Source of the DNA: Akkermansiaceae bacterium
Lineage (GTDB): Bacteria > Verrucomicrobiota > Verrucomicrobiia > Verrucomicrobiales > Akkermansiaceae
DNA: 64,000 nt
Direction: 5' to 3'
Assembly: GCA_028822935.1 (NCBI GenBank)
Contig: JAPKCM010000003.1
Location: 1 to 64,000, forward strand
The notes under the pieces: generated by a model
Database searches by the model: none
Told to the model about the DNA's origin: nothing
What the model saw: only the letters and a program-made list of their open reading frames with translations
Shown: piece by piece, positions 17,631 through 27,449 of the stretch
Layout: each line of letters opens with the position of its first letter
Position numbering within the stretch: the first letter of the stretch is position 1
Position numbers and translations under genes: made by a program

Positions 17631-17881
17631 GGCAAGAATCTACCCAAGCTTCCAGCAAATGCCGAAAGCAATTTGACATTTCTCTAGCGCATCGAGACTA
17701 TTGGTATATTTTTCTATATTGTATCAGTTACATTTCGCTCTCTTATTACATTCTTAATTACAAGCCTTTGATTTCCCAGACCCCAAAAAGTCTTTAAATA
17801 CCAAAAATTCAAAAAAACAGCGCTGGTAATTTTATGCACCACCAAACCCTCACTCCCCCAAATTGGGTATATTCTCCTCCG

Positions 17882-18526
17882 ATGTTCACGGAATTCTGTT
17901 CACTGCCGGTTTCGTTAAAAATCTGCGGCATCACTTCCCCGCACGACGCTAAGCTCCTCGCTGACCTCGGGATCGAAGCCCTTGGGGTCAATTTTTGGCC
18001 ACCCTCAAAACGCTACTGCCCACCCGAACTCGCGGAGGAATTCCTCCGACCGCTCAAGGCGAAAATTTTGCGTGTCGGCGTGTTCGTCAATAATGCCATT
18101 CCGCTCGCCGACGAACTCGTCGAAAAAGATCTCATCGACGTCGTCCAACTCCACGGCGACGAGACCGATGATGACATCCGCCATTTTCTCGACAAAGGCA
18201 TTCCCGTCATCCGTGCGGTCTCCGCCGAAAACCTTCCCACCTCCGAACTTCCCTCGGAAAACTTTGCCCTCCTCATCGACACTCCCGCAGGAAAGGACTA
18301 CGGCGGGACCGGAAAAACCTTCGACTGGGCGCTCGCAAAAGACTTCATCGCCTCCCATCCCGGACTCCCGGTCATTCTCGCAGGAGGTCTCAACACCAAA
18401 AATGCGGTCGAAGCAATCGAGGCCGTCCAGCCAACTGCCATCGATGTCGCCTCGGGAGCCGAGAGTTCTCCCGGCATCAAGGACTCGACAAAGGTGCGCG
18501 CTCTGCTCGACTGCCTCACGTCATGA
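17882..18526 (+). CDS. trpF: Phosphoribosylanthranilate isomerase
   Basis: 214 residues from the ATG at 17882; an upstream in-frame ATG at 17834 would add 16 unconserved residues. TIM-barrel enzyme of tryptophan synthesis converting PRA to CdRP. Marks are LKICGIT (catalytic Cys), GVNFWPPSKRY, VGVFVNN, VQLHGDE, the Asp in LLIDTP and PVILAGGLN plus AIDVASGAESSPGIKD. It is separated from trpE/trpG (39637-41705) and is coupled instead to crcB by an ATGA overlap. Confidence 0.95.
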   Translation: MFTEFCSLPVSLKICGITSPHDAKLLADLGIEALGVNFWPPSKRYCPPELAEEFLRPLKAKILRVGVFVNNAIPLADELVEKDLIDVVQLHGDETDDDIRHFLDKGIPVIRAVSAENLPTSELPSENFALLIDTPAGKDYGGTGKTFDWALAKDFIASHPGLPVILAGGLNTKNAVEAIEAVQPTAIDVASGAESSPGIKDSTKVRALLDCLTS

Positions 18527-18903
18527 ATGCCCTTCTCGTCTTTCTTGGTGGCGGCCTCGGCTCCCTCGCTCGTTGGTCCCTGACTGCCTCCATCCAGTCC
18601 CTCGCTGAAAAGACGGCCCTTCATCGCTTCCCCATTGGCATCCTCACCTGCAACGTCCTCGGCTGCTTTTTAATCGGCTGTCTCTTTGGCTACTTCGCCA
18701 CCCGGAATACCCCTCCCTGGGTTTTCCCACTCCTAGCGACTGGTTTTCTGGGCGGATTCACCACCTTCTCCACCTTCGCCAAAGACACCCATTCCCTCTG
18801 GACCAGCGGCCTAACTTCTTTAGCGATCGCTAAGATCGTCCTCAGCATCCTCCTCGGACTCGCCGCAGTTTGGGCCGGTATTAGGCTCACTCATTCGGCT
18901 TGA
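18523..18903 (+). CDS. crcB: Fluoride efflux channel CrcB/Fluc
   Basis: 126 residues with four hydrophobic helices. Family marks are GGGLGSLARW near the N terminus, GILTCNVLGCFLIG (the conserved Asn in helix 2) and GFLGGFTTFSTF. It exports fluoride as a dual-topology dimer. Start overlaps the trpF stop (ATGA). No fluoride riboswitch is possible immediately upstream because of that overlap. Its 3' end overlaps the converging GNAT gene by 17 bp. Confidence 0.92.
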   Translation: MNALLVFLGGGLGSLARWSLTASIQSLAEKTALHRFPIGILTCNVLGCFLIGCLFGYFATRNTPPWVFPLLATGFLGGFTTFSTFAKDTHSLWTSGLTSLAIAKIVLSILLGLAAVWAGIRLTHSA

Positions 18904-19780
18904 TCCTTTTCCGCATCAGCACATGCGGGAGACCAATCTCGGTGAAGATTGACCCTACTTGCTCGAAGCCCAGCTTCTCGTAAAAGCCCACCACATCTTC
19001 CCGGGCATGAAGTTCGAATTCCTTAATCCCCTCACTCCCTAAGAGAGTCTCGATTTCCTTCATCACCATGCGCCCGTATCCTTTTCCGCGATGCTCATTG
19101 CTCACCGCAATTTGGCGTAAACGCACCACTCCATCGCGAAGCCTGCGTACCACCATGGTCGCTACCGGCTGATCGAGTAAGAAAACCCCAAAGTGACGTT
19201 CCAGCTGCTCCCGCTGGAGATCCTCAACAGTCCAGCGAAGCCCCAGTGGAGCCCGCAATTCTCGAAACCGAAGATCTAACAAGCCTTCGTATTCTTCGGT
19301 CGTGACCCGACATTCACGGAACTCAGCAGCATCTTCCATTGGTCTCCGGTAGCGTTTAAATGTTTCCTCGACCAATTCGATCGGCGCGCCCCTTCCTTCC
19401 ATTCTCAGGACAAGTAATCCCCGCTCTCCCCACGCCCTAACTTGCAATGAGGTTTGCTCGGTCCGGTAGCCCACCGGGCAAACCAAGGACAAGGTTTCCC
19501 CATCTCCCAGATGGGACATTTTCCCAATGAGGGTGTTGAGCTGCCCGGCCCGAAAAGACTTTTCAAAGGCCCCATCCAACTGCGCGATGAATGCTCGGAA
19601 TTCCTCCTTCTCCATCACCCCCGAAATCTGTCGATCTTCAGGGTCGGTTCGTTCTGGTGAAATTCGAATTTCGCCCTGCTCCCCTCCGGGATCGACCGGC
19701 GATCTCACAAATTGATTCTCCACACGCTCTAAAATAGATTTCGTAATTCGCGAAAACAATCCTCTCATCCCCTCCTGCAT
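18887..19780 (-). CDS. GNAT acetyltransferase with an uncharacterised N-terminal domain
   Basis: 297 residues. The C-terminal 145 residues are a GNAT fold: FGVFLLDQPVATMVVRRL, the acetyl-CoA loop IAVSNEHRGKGYGRMVMKEIE, and ELHAREDVVGFYEKLGFEQVG. Residues 1-150 carry a region (EEFRAFIAQLDGAFEKSFRAGQLNTLIGKM) I do not recognise. The substrate is unknown. The first residues (MQEGMRGLF) start in AT-rich DNA before priA, which is divergent. Confidence 0.82.
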   Translation of the reverse strand: MQEGMRGLFSRITKSILERVENQFVRSPVDPGGEQGEIRISPERTDPEDRQISGVMEKEEFRAFIAQLDGAFEKSFRAGQLNTLIGKMSHLGDGETLSLVCPVGYRTEQTSLQVRAWGERGLLVLRMEGRGAPIELVEETFKRYRRPMEDAAEFRECRVTTEEYEGLLDLRFRELRAPLGLRWTVEDLQREQLERHFGVFLLDQPVATMVVRRLRDGVVRLRQIAVSNEHRGKGYGRMVMKEIETLLGSEGIKEFELHAREDVVGFYEKLGFEQVGSIFTEIGLPHVLMRKRIKPNE

Positions 19781-20052
19781 AGCATCTCTTTTCTATTTCT
19801 TCATTTGCGAATTCCCAAAATCGTCTCTTTCTTCCAATGCCGCACTGATTTTGCAGACTCCGAACGACACCCTCAACAGCTCTTATCCAAGGTAATAAGA
19901 GCTTCCTATCCATGAACTCAAAGTAATTTTTTCGCATCAAATTCGACCTTAAATCAAAATAGCGATTTTCACTTGGATCTGTCTTCGCCCCTGACACCGT
20001 GCGCCTTACCATTCCCCTTCACTATTTAGCATTCACCATTCACCATCCATCC

Positions 20053-22269
20053 ATGTCTCTTTCCGCAAGTGTTCTCATCGATGGGCCTTCCGAGCTCGTC
20101 TTTGACTATGCTATTCCGGAAGACCTCCCCGTTGTCCCCGGTTGCCGCGTCCGCATCCCCCTCCGCAATCGCCCCGCCACCGGAACGGTCCTACGGGTCG
20201 CCGAGAAACCCCAAGGCGATTTTGCTCTTCGCTTTCTCACCGATCTCGTCGATCCTGAACCACTCGTCACTCCCGAACTCCTCAATCTGGCCGAGTGGAT
20301 CACCTCCTACTACGGCACGCCTCTTGAGCAGGTCATCCGCGCCTTCATCCCTGCCTCGATTCGAGGAGAAAAAACCTCCGCAAAAACCCAGCGGGCCGCC
20401 ATCATCGCTCAATTTCCTTCCGAGGAAGAACTCGAAAAGATTTCCAAACGAGCCAAGCGCCAGCACAGCATCCTTGAACTCCTAAAAGGATCTACCGAGC
20501 CCATTCCCGTCACCCAGCTCGGAGGAGCCTCTGCATCCGCCGCCTTAAAAGCTCTTTCCGAAAAGGGATACCTGAAGCTCATCGAGCTCAATGTCCGCCG
20601 CGACCCCGATGCCGGAGAAACCATCATTCCCACTGAGCCCTTCACTCTTAACCACGAGCAAGCTAAGGCCCTCGACGCCGTCTCAGACTCACTCGCTTCC
20701 GAAAAACCCGATCCTATTCTCCTCCACGGAATCACCGGCTCGGGCAAAACCGAAGTCTACCTCCAAGCCACTCAAAAGGTCCTCGATCTCGGAAAAAACG
20801 TCATCATTCTCCTACCCGAAATCGCGCTCGCCCCTCAAACCGTGCGCCGTTTCAAGGCTCGCTTTTCGGTGCTGGGCGATAAGATCGCGGTACAACATTC
20901 CCACCTTTCCCAAGGGGAGCGTTTCGACGAATGGAACCGTATCCGCTCCGGTGAGGCCCGCATCATCATCGGCGCCCGTTCCGCCATCTTTGCCCCACTC
21001 CGCGATCTGGGGCTCATCATCGTCGATGAAGAACACGAACCGGCTTACAAACAAGAGAACCCACCCAAATACCACGCCCGCGACCTAGCAGTCGTTCGCT
21101 GCCGCCTCGAAAAATGCTCCGTTCTTTTAGGTACCGCAACGCCCTCGCTCGAAACCTACAACAACACCCTTTCCGGAAAATACAAACTCGTCCGCATGAC
21201 CCAACGGGCCGATGGCGCCACCCTCCCCCTCACCCGCGTCGTCGATATGCGGATCGAATCACGGAAGCAAAAAGGCCGCGACGCCATCCTCTCGGACCGC
21301 CTCCGCTCCGCCATCGACGAACGCCTTGAAAAGGACGAACAAGTCATCCTCTTCCTCAACCGCCGTGGCTTCGCCCGCTCCCTCCAGTGCCCGCCCTGCG
21401 GCCACGCCATTGAGTGCAACCACTGTGCCATCCCCCTCACTTATCATCGCTCCGAGGAACGGCTCATCTGCCACATCTGCGGCCACCAAGCCATCGTCCC
21501 AAAACTCTGCCCCGAGTGCAAAGACCCCGCCATCCGCTTTCAAGGATACGGCACAGAAAAGGCCGAAATCATTCTCAATAAAATCTTCAAAGGCACCAAG
21601 ATTGCCCGACTCGACACCGACACCACCCGTCGCAAGAATGCCCTCCGCGACACCCTGCGCGACTTCCGCGCCAAGAAGATCAAGATCCTCCTCGGAACAC
21701 AAATGATCGCCAAGGGACTCGATTTCCCCAACGTCACCCTCGTCGGCGTCCTCAATGCCGACCTCTCGCTCTACGCCCCCGACTTCCGCGCTGGCGAACG
21801 CACCTTCCAACTCCTCACCCAGGTCGCTGGCCGTGCCGGTCGCGGAAAAATGGCGGGCGAAGTCATCATCCAAACCTCGACCCCTCACAGCCCTTCCATT
21901 CAATTCGCAAGGCATCACGACTTCTACGGCTTCGTCGATCAAGAGCTCGAAATGCGACGCCAGTTCTCCTATCCCCCATACACCCACTTGGCTCTCCTTC
22001 TCGCGAGATCGAGCCACGAACGTCGCGCCGAGTTCACCCTCGAAACCCTCCACCTCAAGCTCAAGGAAAATCTCCCTGAAGACATCATCCTCGGTGACCC
22101 CATCCCCTCCCCCCTCACCAGATCTCATTCCCAATTCCGCTTCCAGCTCCTCCTACGCGGCCCAAATGCTCGAGTCCTCTCCCGCCACATCAAATCCATT
22201 CTCGATGCCACTCCCACCCCGGAAGATGTCATCGTCACCTCCGACCTCGACGCCTACGACTTAGGATAA
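20053..22269 (+). CDS. priA: Primosomal helicase PriA
   Basis: 738 residues from the ATG at 20053; the open frame to 19999 adds only untranslated-looking sequence. 3'-5' helicase that reloads the replisome at stalled forks. Visible are the N-terminal DNA-binding domain, Walker A GITGSGKTEVY, DEEH box, ATPSLETY, and eight zinc-binding Cys in pairs (CPPC, CNHC, CHIC, CPEC). The C-terminal helicase motif LLTQVAGRAGRG is intact. Confidence 0.96.
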   Translation: MSLSASVLIDGPSELVFDYAIPEDLPVVPGCRVRIPLRNRPATGTVLRVAEKPQGDFALRFLTDLVDPEPLVTPELLNLAEWITSYYGTPLEQVIRAFIPASIRGEKTSAKTQRAAIIAQFPSEEELEKISKRAKRQHSILELLKGSTEPIPVTQLGGASASAALKALSEKGYLKLIELNVRRDPDAGETIIPTEPFTLNHEQAKALDAVSDSLASEKPDPILLHGITGSGKTEVYLQATQKVLDLGKNVIILLPEIALAPQTVRRFKARFSVLGDKIAVQHSHLSQGERFDEWNRIRSGEARIIIGARSAIFAPLRDLGLIIVDEEHEPAYKQENPPKYHARDLAVVRCRLEKCSVLLGTATPSLETYNNTLSGKYKLVRMTQRADGATLPLTRVVDMRIESRKQKGRDAILSDRLRSAIDERLEKDEQVILFLNRRGFARSLQCPPCGHAIECNHCAIPLTYHRSEERLICHICGHQAIVPKLCPECKDPAIRFQGYGTEKAEIILNKIFKGTKIARLDTDTTRRKNALRDTLRDFRAKKIKILLGTQMIAKGLDFPNVTLVGVLNADLSLYAPDFRAGERTFQLLTQVAGRAGRGKMAGEVIIQTSTPHSPSIQFARHHDFYGFVDQELEMRRQFSYPPYTHLALLLARSSHERRAEFTLETLHLKLKENLPEDIILGDPIPSPLTRSHSQFRFQLLLRGPNARVLSRHIKSILDATPTPEDVIVTSDLDAYDLG

Positions 22270-22368
22270 AAATCGCCGAAACGCAATTACCCCGAAGCTC
22301 ACCCGCTCCTCACTCTCCTGAGGAGGCTTATTATCTGAGGTTCCAATTCGTTAAAATAAATATCCTCC

Positions 22369-22701
22369 CTAAGGTGCTTTAGCGAAAAATGCCATCGCTA
22401 CCAATGCCACCAAGAGCGCTAAAAACACCAGAGCGATCCATGATCCAACTGACTTATAACGATTCACCTCGCCACAATCTCCGCAAACCGACGAGCGCCT
22501 CGCAAATGCTGCCCTCGCCAACAAAAAGATCCACCCAAACAAGATTACCGCTAAAACACTAGGTCGTGATCGCAATATTGAATCTCTCGATGTATTCGCG
22601 CTTTCACATGAAGGACAGGGACAACCGGCACGAATAACTTCTTCCTTTTGCGTTCCATTCTTAGCAACATCTTTTGCTGAGGGAGGTTCGCCTAGATTCA
22701 T
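22369..22701 (-). CDS. Small membrane protein with cysteine pairs
   Basis: 110 residues from the ATG at 22701 (open to 22749). A CPCPSC cluster precedes one hydrophobic helix (VLAVILFGWIFLLARAAFA), then CGDCGE and a second helix (WIALVFLALLVALVAMAFFA). The two Cys groups could form a zinc ribbon on the cytoplasmic side. I do not recognise the family. It lies between the priA 3' end and the large phosphoesterase gene. Confidence 0.6.
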   Translation of the reverse strand: MNLGEPPSAKDVAKNGTQKEEVIRAGCPCPSCESANTSRDSILRSRPSVLAVILFGWIFLLARAAFARRSSVCGDCGEVNRYKSVGSWIALVFLALLVALVAMAFFAKAP

Positions 22702-22808
22702 CGTTATTGTTACTGTCCTGAGATACGGTGCGTGGGCAAGCACATTCAAACTTGGATCACCGCCCCTCCCGAACAGTGACCGGAAGTCCGGCTATCAGCG
22801 GATCATGT

Positions 22809-25800
22809 CTACTTCCGCTCGATTTTTAGGCGCATATACTTCTCCGATTCCAAGTCAATCGGAAGCCTTGCTTCCCACCATTCCAACCCACTCGGATCAG
22901 CTTCTTGGATCAGCTCATTCAAGATTAAAGGCGAGCTAAAAAATGTTTCCAAATCACTGCTCGTTTCGATCTCAAAAGTCAGATCGTTCTTCTCGAGGAA
23001 CCGTGGATATCTGAGAATAATCGACTCCTCTGTCGCGTAACTCTCCAGCATATCTCTCCCCGGAAAGCTGGGATTCGTCCCAAGCGCATACTCCATCAAA
23101 TTGTCCACGCGATCCCCATCCGGATCACCTCGCCAATCACTCAAATAGGGTCGGGATCCATCTCCGAAATGCTCCTCCCACCAGCTCATCGCCGGGGAAT
23201 CAGGCCATTCCTTTTGAATCGTGAAGTCGTCCCTCACAACCCCGTTGTTATCTAAGTAGCGCGCATGAAGAGTGAGCCCATCAACATCGATCACCATGGA
23301 CCCCAAAACCCGCAAACTATTCACCATCACTGGGTGATTCAGGCTCCCGCTGGAAGAGAGAATACTTGAAGCGCCTGCAACCACTGAGACTTGGCCCTCA
23401 TGAGCCCTACCGGACCTTTTCTGATACGGGCCCGTTCCTCCCAACCATTGATATCGCCCGGTATCTTTATCCACGGAACCATTGATCGAACCATTTCCCG
23501 AATCGAGAGCGTGTTTCGCTTCATCAAAAGAACTTGAAAAACCATAGTGCTTATCGAGTAATTTTGAACGTTCATAACTATGGCTATGTCCGGAAAGAAT
23601 GAGATCCACCCCAAAGTCTTCCAGCAACGGGAGAATCTCCTTTCTCATCACAATGTGCTCCTGCTCTTGATCGGAATTATGGGAGCCAAAGGTGTAGGGT
23701 CCATGATGGAAAAAGGCGATAATCCAGTCCGAGCGACACTCCATCAAATCCAGCTCAAGCCACTCTTTCATTCCCTCGGGAAAAGTCGTCGAGTTCAGAC
23801 AAATGAAATGAATATTGCCATGATCGAAGGAGTAAAACTCCTCTGTCCCCGACGCGACTCCTCCAGCCTCTCCGTTCGAAGGTAAATCAAAGACATCAAG
23901 GTAGGCCGAGTCCATGAGTTCGTGGTTTCCCCGCGTCGTCCATAACGGCGCTCGCTTCAGCAACTCAGGATACATCTCGAACACCGCCTTCTGGTGTTGC
24001 TCATCTGTCCCATCTCCATAGGCATTATCTCCTAGCATCAACCACACATCAGGATTTCTTCCCTCGGTGTAGAATTTGAATGCTTCATAAACATCGCGAG
24101 CTCCTTGATTGGCACCACCCGAGTCCCCAATTGCCCAAATTCGCGTTGGTCTCGACTCTCCTGTTTCGGGAGCCGTCTTAAACGAACATTCTCCATCGAC
24201 CGTCACTGTGCCGACTGGATCGTGTTTTAAGATTCGATAGTAATACTGGGTCTCTGCCTCCAATCCCGATATTTCGACACCATGCTCTGTCACCAGATCA
24301 GGAGCGGAAATAATCTGATCCAAATCATCTGGGTCCTTGCCGTAAGCCAGCCTGGTTTCCAATGGAATCGAAGTGCGCCAATGCACCGTGACCCCTGTGG
24401 AATGCGCCTTTTGTAAATAAGGTCCCCGGAGAACTTCTCCGGTCTTAAACTCCGTCCAAAACGTCATCTCCTGCCCCCCGTCTCCAACTGCTTCAATGAG
24501 AACGTAATAAGTTTCCGCGCGCTCCAGATTTGACAGTAGGAGTTCATGGCTACTTAAAAAACCCTGGTCCGGCACGGCGACAAACTCAGGTTCCGTTCCC
24601 CACTTACCGTAGCTCACCGTTGCCTGACTCGGCCAATCTGTCTGCCATTGCACAAGCGCCTCTTCAAAAGAAATCATGGGCACTTCTGCGCTCTCGGAGC
24701 CACTCCCCACTGATCCGATAAAGGGTGGATCATAGGAATCTCCATTCTCATTGAGGATCTCATAATAGTAGGATTCATCTGCTTCAACCACCGGGAGCTG
24801 GACAAGATGCCGGTTCACAAGATCGGCACCAATCGGAAGGTCCGTCATCGCGAAAGGCGAACGTCCAAACCGAACTCTCGACTTTTCTACTTCCTCTGAA
24901 TACCACTGAAGGTCAAAGAGTGATCCTCGCGGACTGGTCCAAGAATAGCGACTAAGAGACCGCCCTTCATACCCACGCAAAAAAGCAGTTCCGTGGGCTC
25001 TCCCCACTTGCAAGCTGTGGGGATGAATCGAAATCGCCAAAAGGTTTGGACCCGGCAAAATCGAAATATTTTCGGAGAGCGGCACGGTAGTCCACAATTC
25101 GTCAGCCCCAAGTGCCAGCGCATCAAAGCCGGCTTCGCCAGCCGCGGGCATGTTTTTCTCTCCGATTTTTGCCCCATTCAGGTAGATCACGGCTCCATCG
25201 AGTGCCAAAACCATGAGAAGTAAATTGTGATAGCCCGACAAACCACCATCGATTTCCTTAAGCAACCAGATAGGGCCGATATGAGGAACCTCGGGAAGGG
25301 GCAACAGGTCTGTTCCAGGGAAATCCGAAGGTCCATAATGCACGGGCGCCTTCGCACCAGATTGGAATTCGGGACCATTATACAAACCATTCCCGGGATA
25401 GTTACCGAGAGGCTGATCATACCACGTTTGGTGAAAATCATCATCCTCAAGAGCCGGATCTTGCATCCGGTTTGCCTCGTCGATGGAATAAAGGATCGAC
25501 CATCCTTCAGCATTCGAAAAAAGAAGATTCGCCAAGAGAGGTCCGGCCGGACTTGCGCCAACTTGAAAACTCCCACGCGCCCGCGGCTCATGAGATTCAC
25601 CCGAGGGTTTCAAAATTTCATAATAATAGCGCTCACCGAGCTCGACGCCTGAGAGTTGCACAAAACTCTCCAGGGAGTTCACTCGTGTTGACGCAATTTC
25701 TTGATCAAGTTGACCGATCTTAGTCCCCCATCGCACTGTCCCGTCATCACCGAAGGCTGATTGCCAACTCAGCTTCACGGCCCCTTCTCCGAGATAGAAT

Positions 25801-27266
25801 TCGCGAAGATTGAAAAGGAGCGGAGCCTTCCGATCGCCCATGAGAGCCACATCGATTCCCTGCGACCAGAAATTGCCTTCGGCTGGGTGAACTGAAACCG
25901 CAATCGTGTTTCTACCCGGACGTAGTAGGGTTTGATTACCCAACTTGATCTGCAGTTCCTCCCCTGTCGAACGAGTCAACGCTTTCTCATCCCAACGACT
26001 CTGACTCACAGGATCAAGCCGAACTGAACCCAATTTTTCACCATTGAGGTAAATCACCGCTCCGTCACTCAAGCGCAACCGCAGCTCCAAATCAGTATAG
26101 ACAACCTCCTGGCCAATTTCGAATTCCTTCACGACCCAGAAAACCCCGCCGGTCTCGTTATTCGGTTCCACGAGATTGGTCGAACCTGGTCGCTGTCCCA
26201 GATCCCCGAATCCAATCGGCATCTCACCACTCATGAAAGAAGGGCCATCATAACTGGTGCCAGTCTCAAAAAGCGCCCTCCACGTTTCGTGGAAATCTGG
26301 ATCAAGTATACTTGGATCTACTCCTTCTCCCATTGCATCCAAGGAATGCAAGTAATGCCATCCTCCCGAACCACGGGGAATCACCACCTCAGAAGTCGTA
26401 GAAAAAGTCCCCACCTCTGGCGGCGTGAATGAATTTCCCTCTCCATCTAGAATTTCATATTGGTAAGTGGACTTCGGCGAAAGGTTGGACAAGTCAACGA
26501 GATGCTCAAATCCCACCCCGGTATTGGCAAACAAGTGAGGCTTCCCTTCGATCCCATAGACCACCATTCCAGCTTCTATATTTTTGGTCTCCCAGCTGAT
26601 TCGAGTAGTGGAATCAGCGACATCCGAGACACTCACCTGGTAAATCTCAGGAAGAGAACTGACACCTAAAATCGAAAAACTACCGCCAACATCTTTATGC
26701 GCTACTCCCGCGCTGTGGACCGATACCGCGAAGAAATTGGGCCCCGGACGAAGAACATGATCAGTCGTTAAATTGACGATGGTCTCAGGGGCACTCAGCG
26801 CATTTCTCGCCCAGCGGTCACGCGACCCCACTCCCATATTCACCGAACCAATTCTCTTTCCGTTGAGGTAAAAGTAAGCGCCCGCTTCAACCGACCCTTC
26901 GATCACGAGATTCGAGAACCCGCTCTCGCCGCCATCGACAACCTTCAGCATCCAAACGGCATGATGGTCTCCACCTGATGGAGTGGCTAAAACCGTGGGC
27001 CCTCCACCATCGAGATTTCGTGTCGACAAAGGCCCCACTCCATTGAGAGAGAAATTGGGCCCATCATAAGAACCATCTCCCTGAAACCCTCCAAGCGATT
27101 GCTTCATCCAAGTGTCATGAAAATCGGCATCATTGATCTCGGGATCAACTTCTTGTCCTCCTTGCAGCGATTGAAAATAAGCCCATCCTTCAGCGTCCAC
27201 CGGAACGATCACCTCCGCTGATGACGTGCGAAGTAACAAGATCAGTGCGAAAAAGTATTTCTTCAT
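22809..27266 (-). CDS. Giant secreted metallophosphoesterase with three repeated N-terminal modules
   Basis: 1485 residues with a signal peptide (KKYFFALILLLRTSSA). Three related modules start near residues 20, 297 and 583; each has a Trp-rich start, a DP...DFHxTW element, YDGPxF or YNGPxF, then YLNGxxIG and LxPGxNxxAVSVH, a galactose-binding-like jelly roll, followed by an Fn3-like domain. A purple-acid-phosphatase N-terminal Fn3 domain (about 950-1030) leads into a calcineurin-like domain with AIGDSGG, MLGDNAYGDG, RGNHE, FFHHGPY and SGHSHSYER. The tail (about 1370-1485) has the calcium-type DPDGDRVDNLMEYALGTNP motif. It likely removes phosphate from extracellular organic substrates; the modules may bind glycans or the surface. 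Confidence 0.88.
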   Translation of the reverse strand: MKKYFFALILLLRTSSAEVIVPVDAEGWAYFQSLQGGQEVDPEINDADFHDTWMKQSLGGFQGDGSYDGPNFSLNGVGPLSTRNLDGGGPTVLATPSGGDHHAVWMLKVVDGGESGFSNLVIEGSVEAGAYFYLNGKRIGSVNMGVGSRDRWARNALSAPETIVNLTTDHVLRPGPNFFAVSVHSAGVAHKDVGGSFSILGVSSLPEIYQVSVSDVADSTTRISWETKNIEAGMVVYGIEGKPHLFANTGVGFEHLVDLSNLSPKSTYQYEILDGEGNSFTPPEVGTFSTTSEVVIPRGSGGWHYLHSLDAMGEGVDPSILDPDFHETWRALFETGTSYDGPSFMSGEMPIGFGDLGQRPGSTNLVEPNNETGGVFWVVKEFEIGQEVVYTDLELRLRLSDGAVIYLNGEKLGSVRLDPVSQSRWDEKALTRSTGEELQIKLGNQTLLRPGRNTIAVSVHPAEGNFWSQGIDVALMGDRKAPLLFNLREFYLGEGAVKLSWQSAFGDDGTVRWGTKIGQLDQEIASTRVNSLESFVQLSGVELGERYYYEILKPSGESHEPRARGSFQVGASPAGPLLANLLFSNAEGWSILYSIDEANRMQDPALEDDDFHQTWYDQPLGNYPGNGLYNGPEFQSGAKAPVHYGPSDFPGTDLLPLPEVPHIGPIWLLKEIDGGLSGYHNLLLMVLALDGAVIYLNGAKIGEKNMPAAGEAGFDALALGADELWTTVPLSENISILPGPNLLAISIHPHSLQVGRAHGTAFLRGYEGRSLSRYSWTSPRGSLFDLQWYSEEVEKSRVRFGRSPFAMTDLPIGADLVNRHLVQLPVVEADESYYYEILNENGDSYDPPFIGSVGSGSESAEVPMISFEEALVQWQTDWPSQATVSYGKWGTEPEFVAVPDQGFLSSHELLLSNLERAETYYVLIEAVGDGGQEMTFWTEFKTGEVLRGPYLQKAHSTGVTVHWRTSIPLETRLAYGKDPDDLDQIISAPDLVTEHGVEISGLEAETQYYYRILKHDPVGTVTVDGECSFKTAPETGESRPTRIWAIGDSGGANQGARDVYEAFKFYTEGRNPDVWLMLGDNAYGDGTDEQHQKAVFEMYPELLKRAPLWTTRGNHELMDSAYLDVFDLPSNGEAGGVASGTEEFYSFDHGNIHFICLNSTTFPEGMKEWLELDLMECRSDWIIAFFHHGPYTFGSHNSDQEQEHIVMRKEILPLLEDFGVDLILSGHSHSYERSKLLDKHYGFSSSFDEAKHALDSGNGSINGSVDKDTGRYQWLGGTGPYQKRSGRAHEGQVSVVAGASSILSSSGSLNHPVMVNSLRVLGSMVIDVDGLTLHARYLDNNGVVRDDFTIQKEWPDSPAMSWWEEHFGDGSRPYLSDWRGDPDGDRVDNLMEYALGTNPSFPGRDMLESYATEESIILRYPRFLEKNDLTFEIETSSDLETFFSSPLILNELIQEADPSGLEWWEARLPIDLESEKYMRLKIERK

Positions 27267-27449
27267 TTTTGTCTCAAAATTAAAAGCTTCTGCCGCATCT
27301 CAGTCATCGTGCGACGTTTCTGTATTTTTAAGGAAAGGGCATCGGAGGCGCTTCGATCATCGTCAAAAAACAATCGAAGCCAAAGAAAAATGATCGATTC
27401 GTTCGGTGCGCAAACCCCCAGGCGAGCTTTTTTGGCGTAAAACCAAAGC

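Noticed and set aside
18400-18522. Fluoride riboswitch before crcB
   Set aside because: crcB starts inside the trpF stop codon, so there is no leader; no such fold was recognised before trpF either.
19638-20012. 124-residue minus-strand frame overlapping the GNAT gene start
   Set aside because: It overlaps a supported gene in another frame and has no recognisable features.
21259-22134. 291-residue minus-strand frame opposite priA
   Set aside because: Shadow of priA in GC-rich third positions, with a low-complexity E/D/G/V composition.
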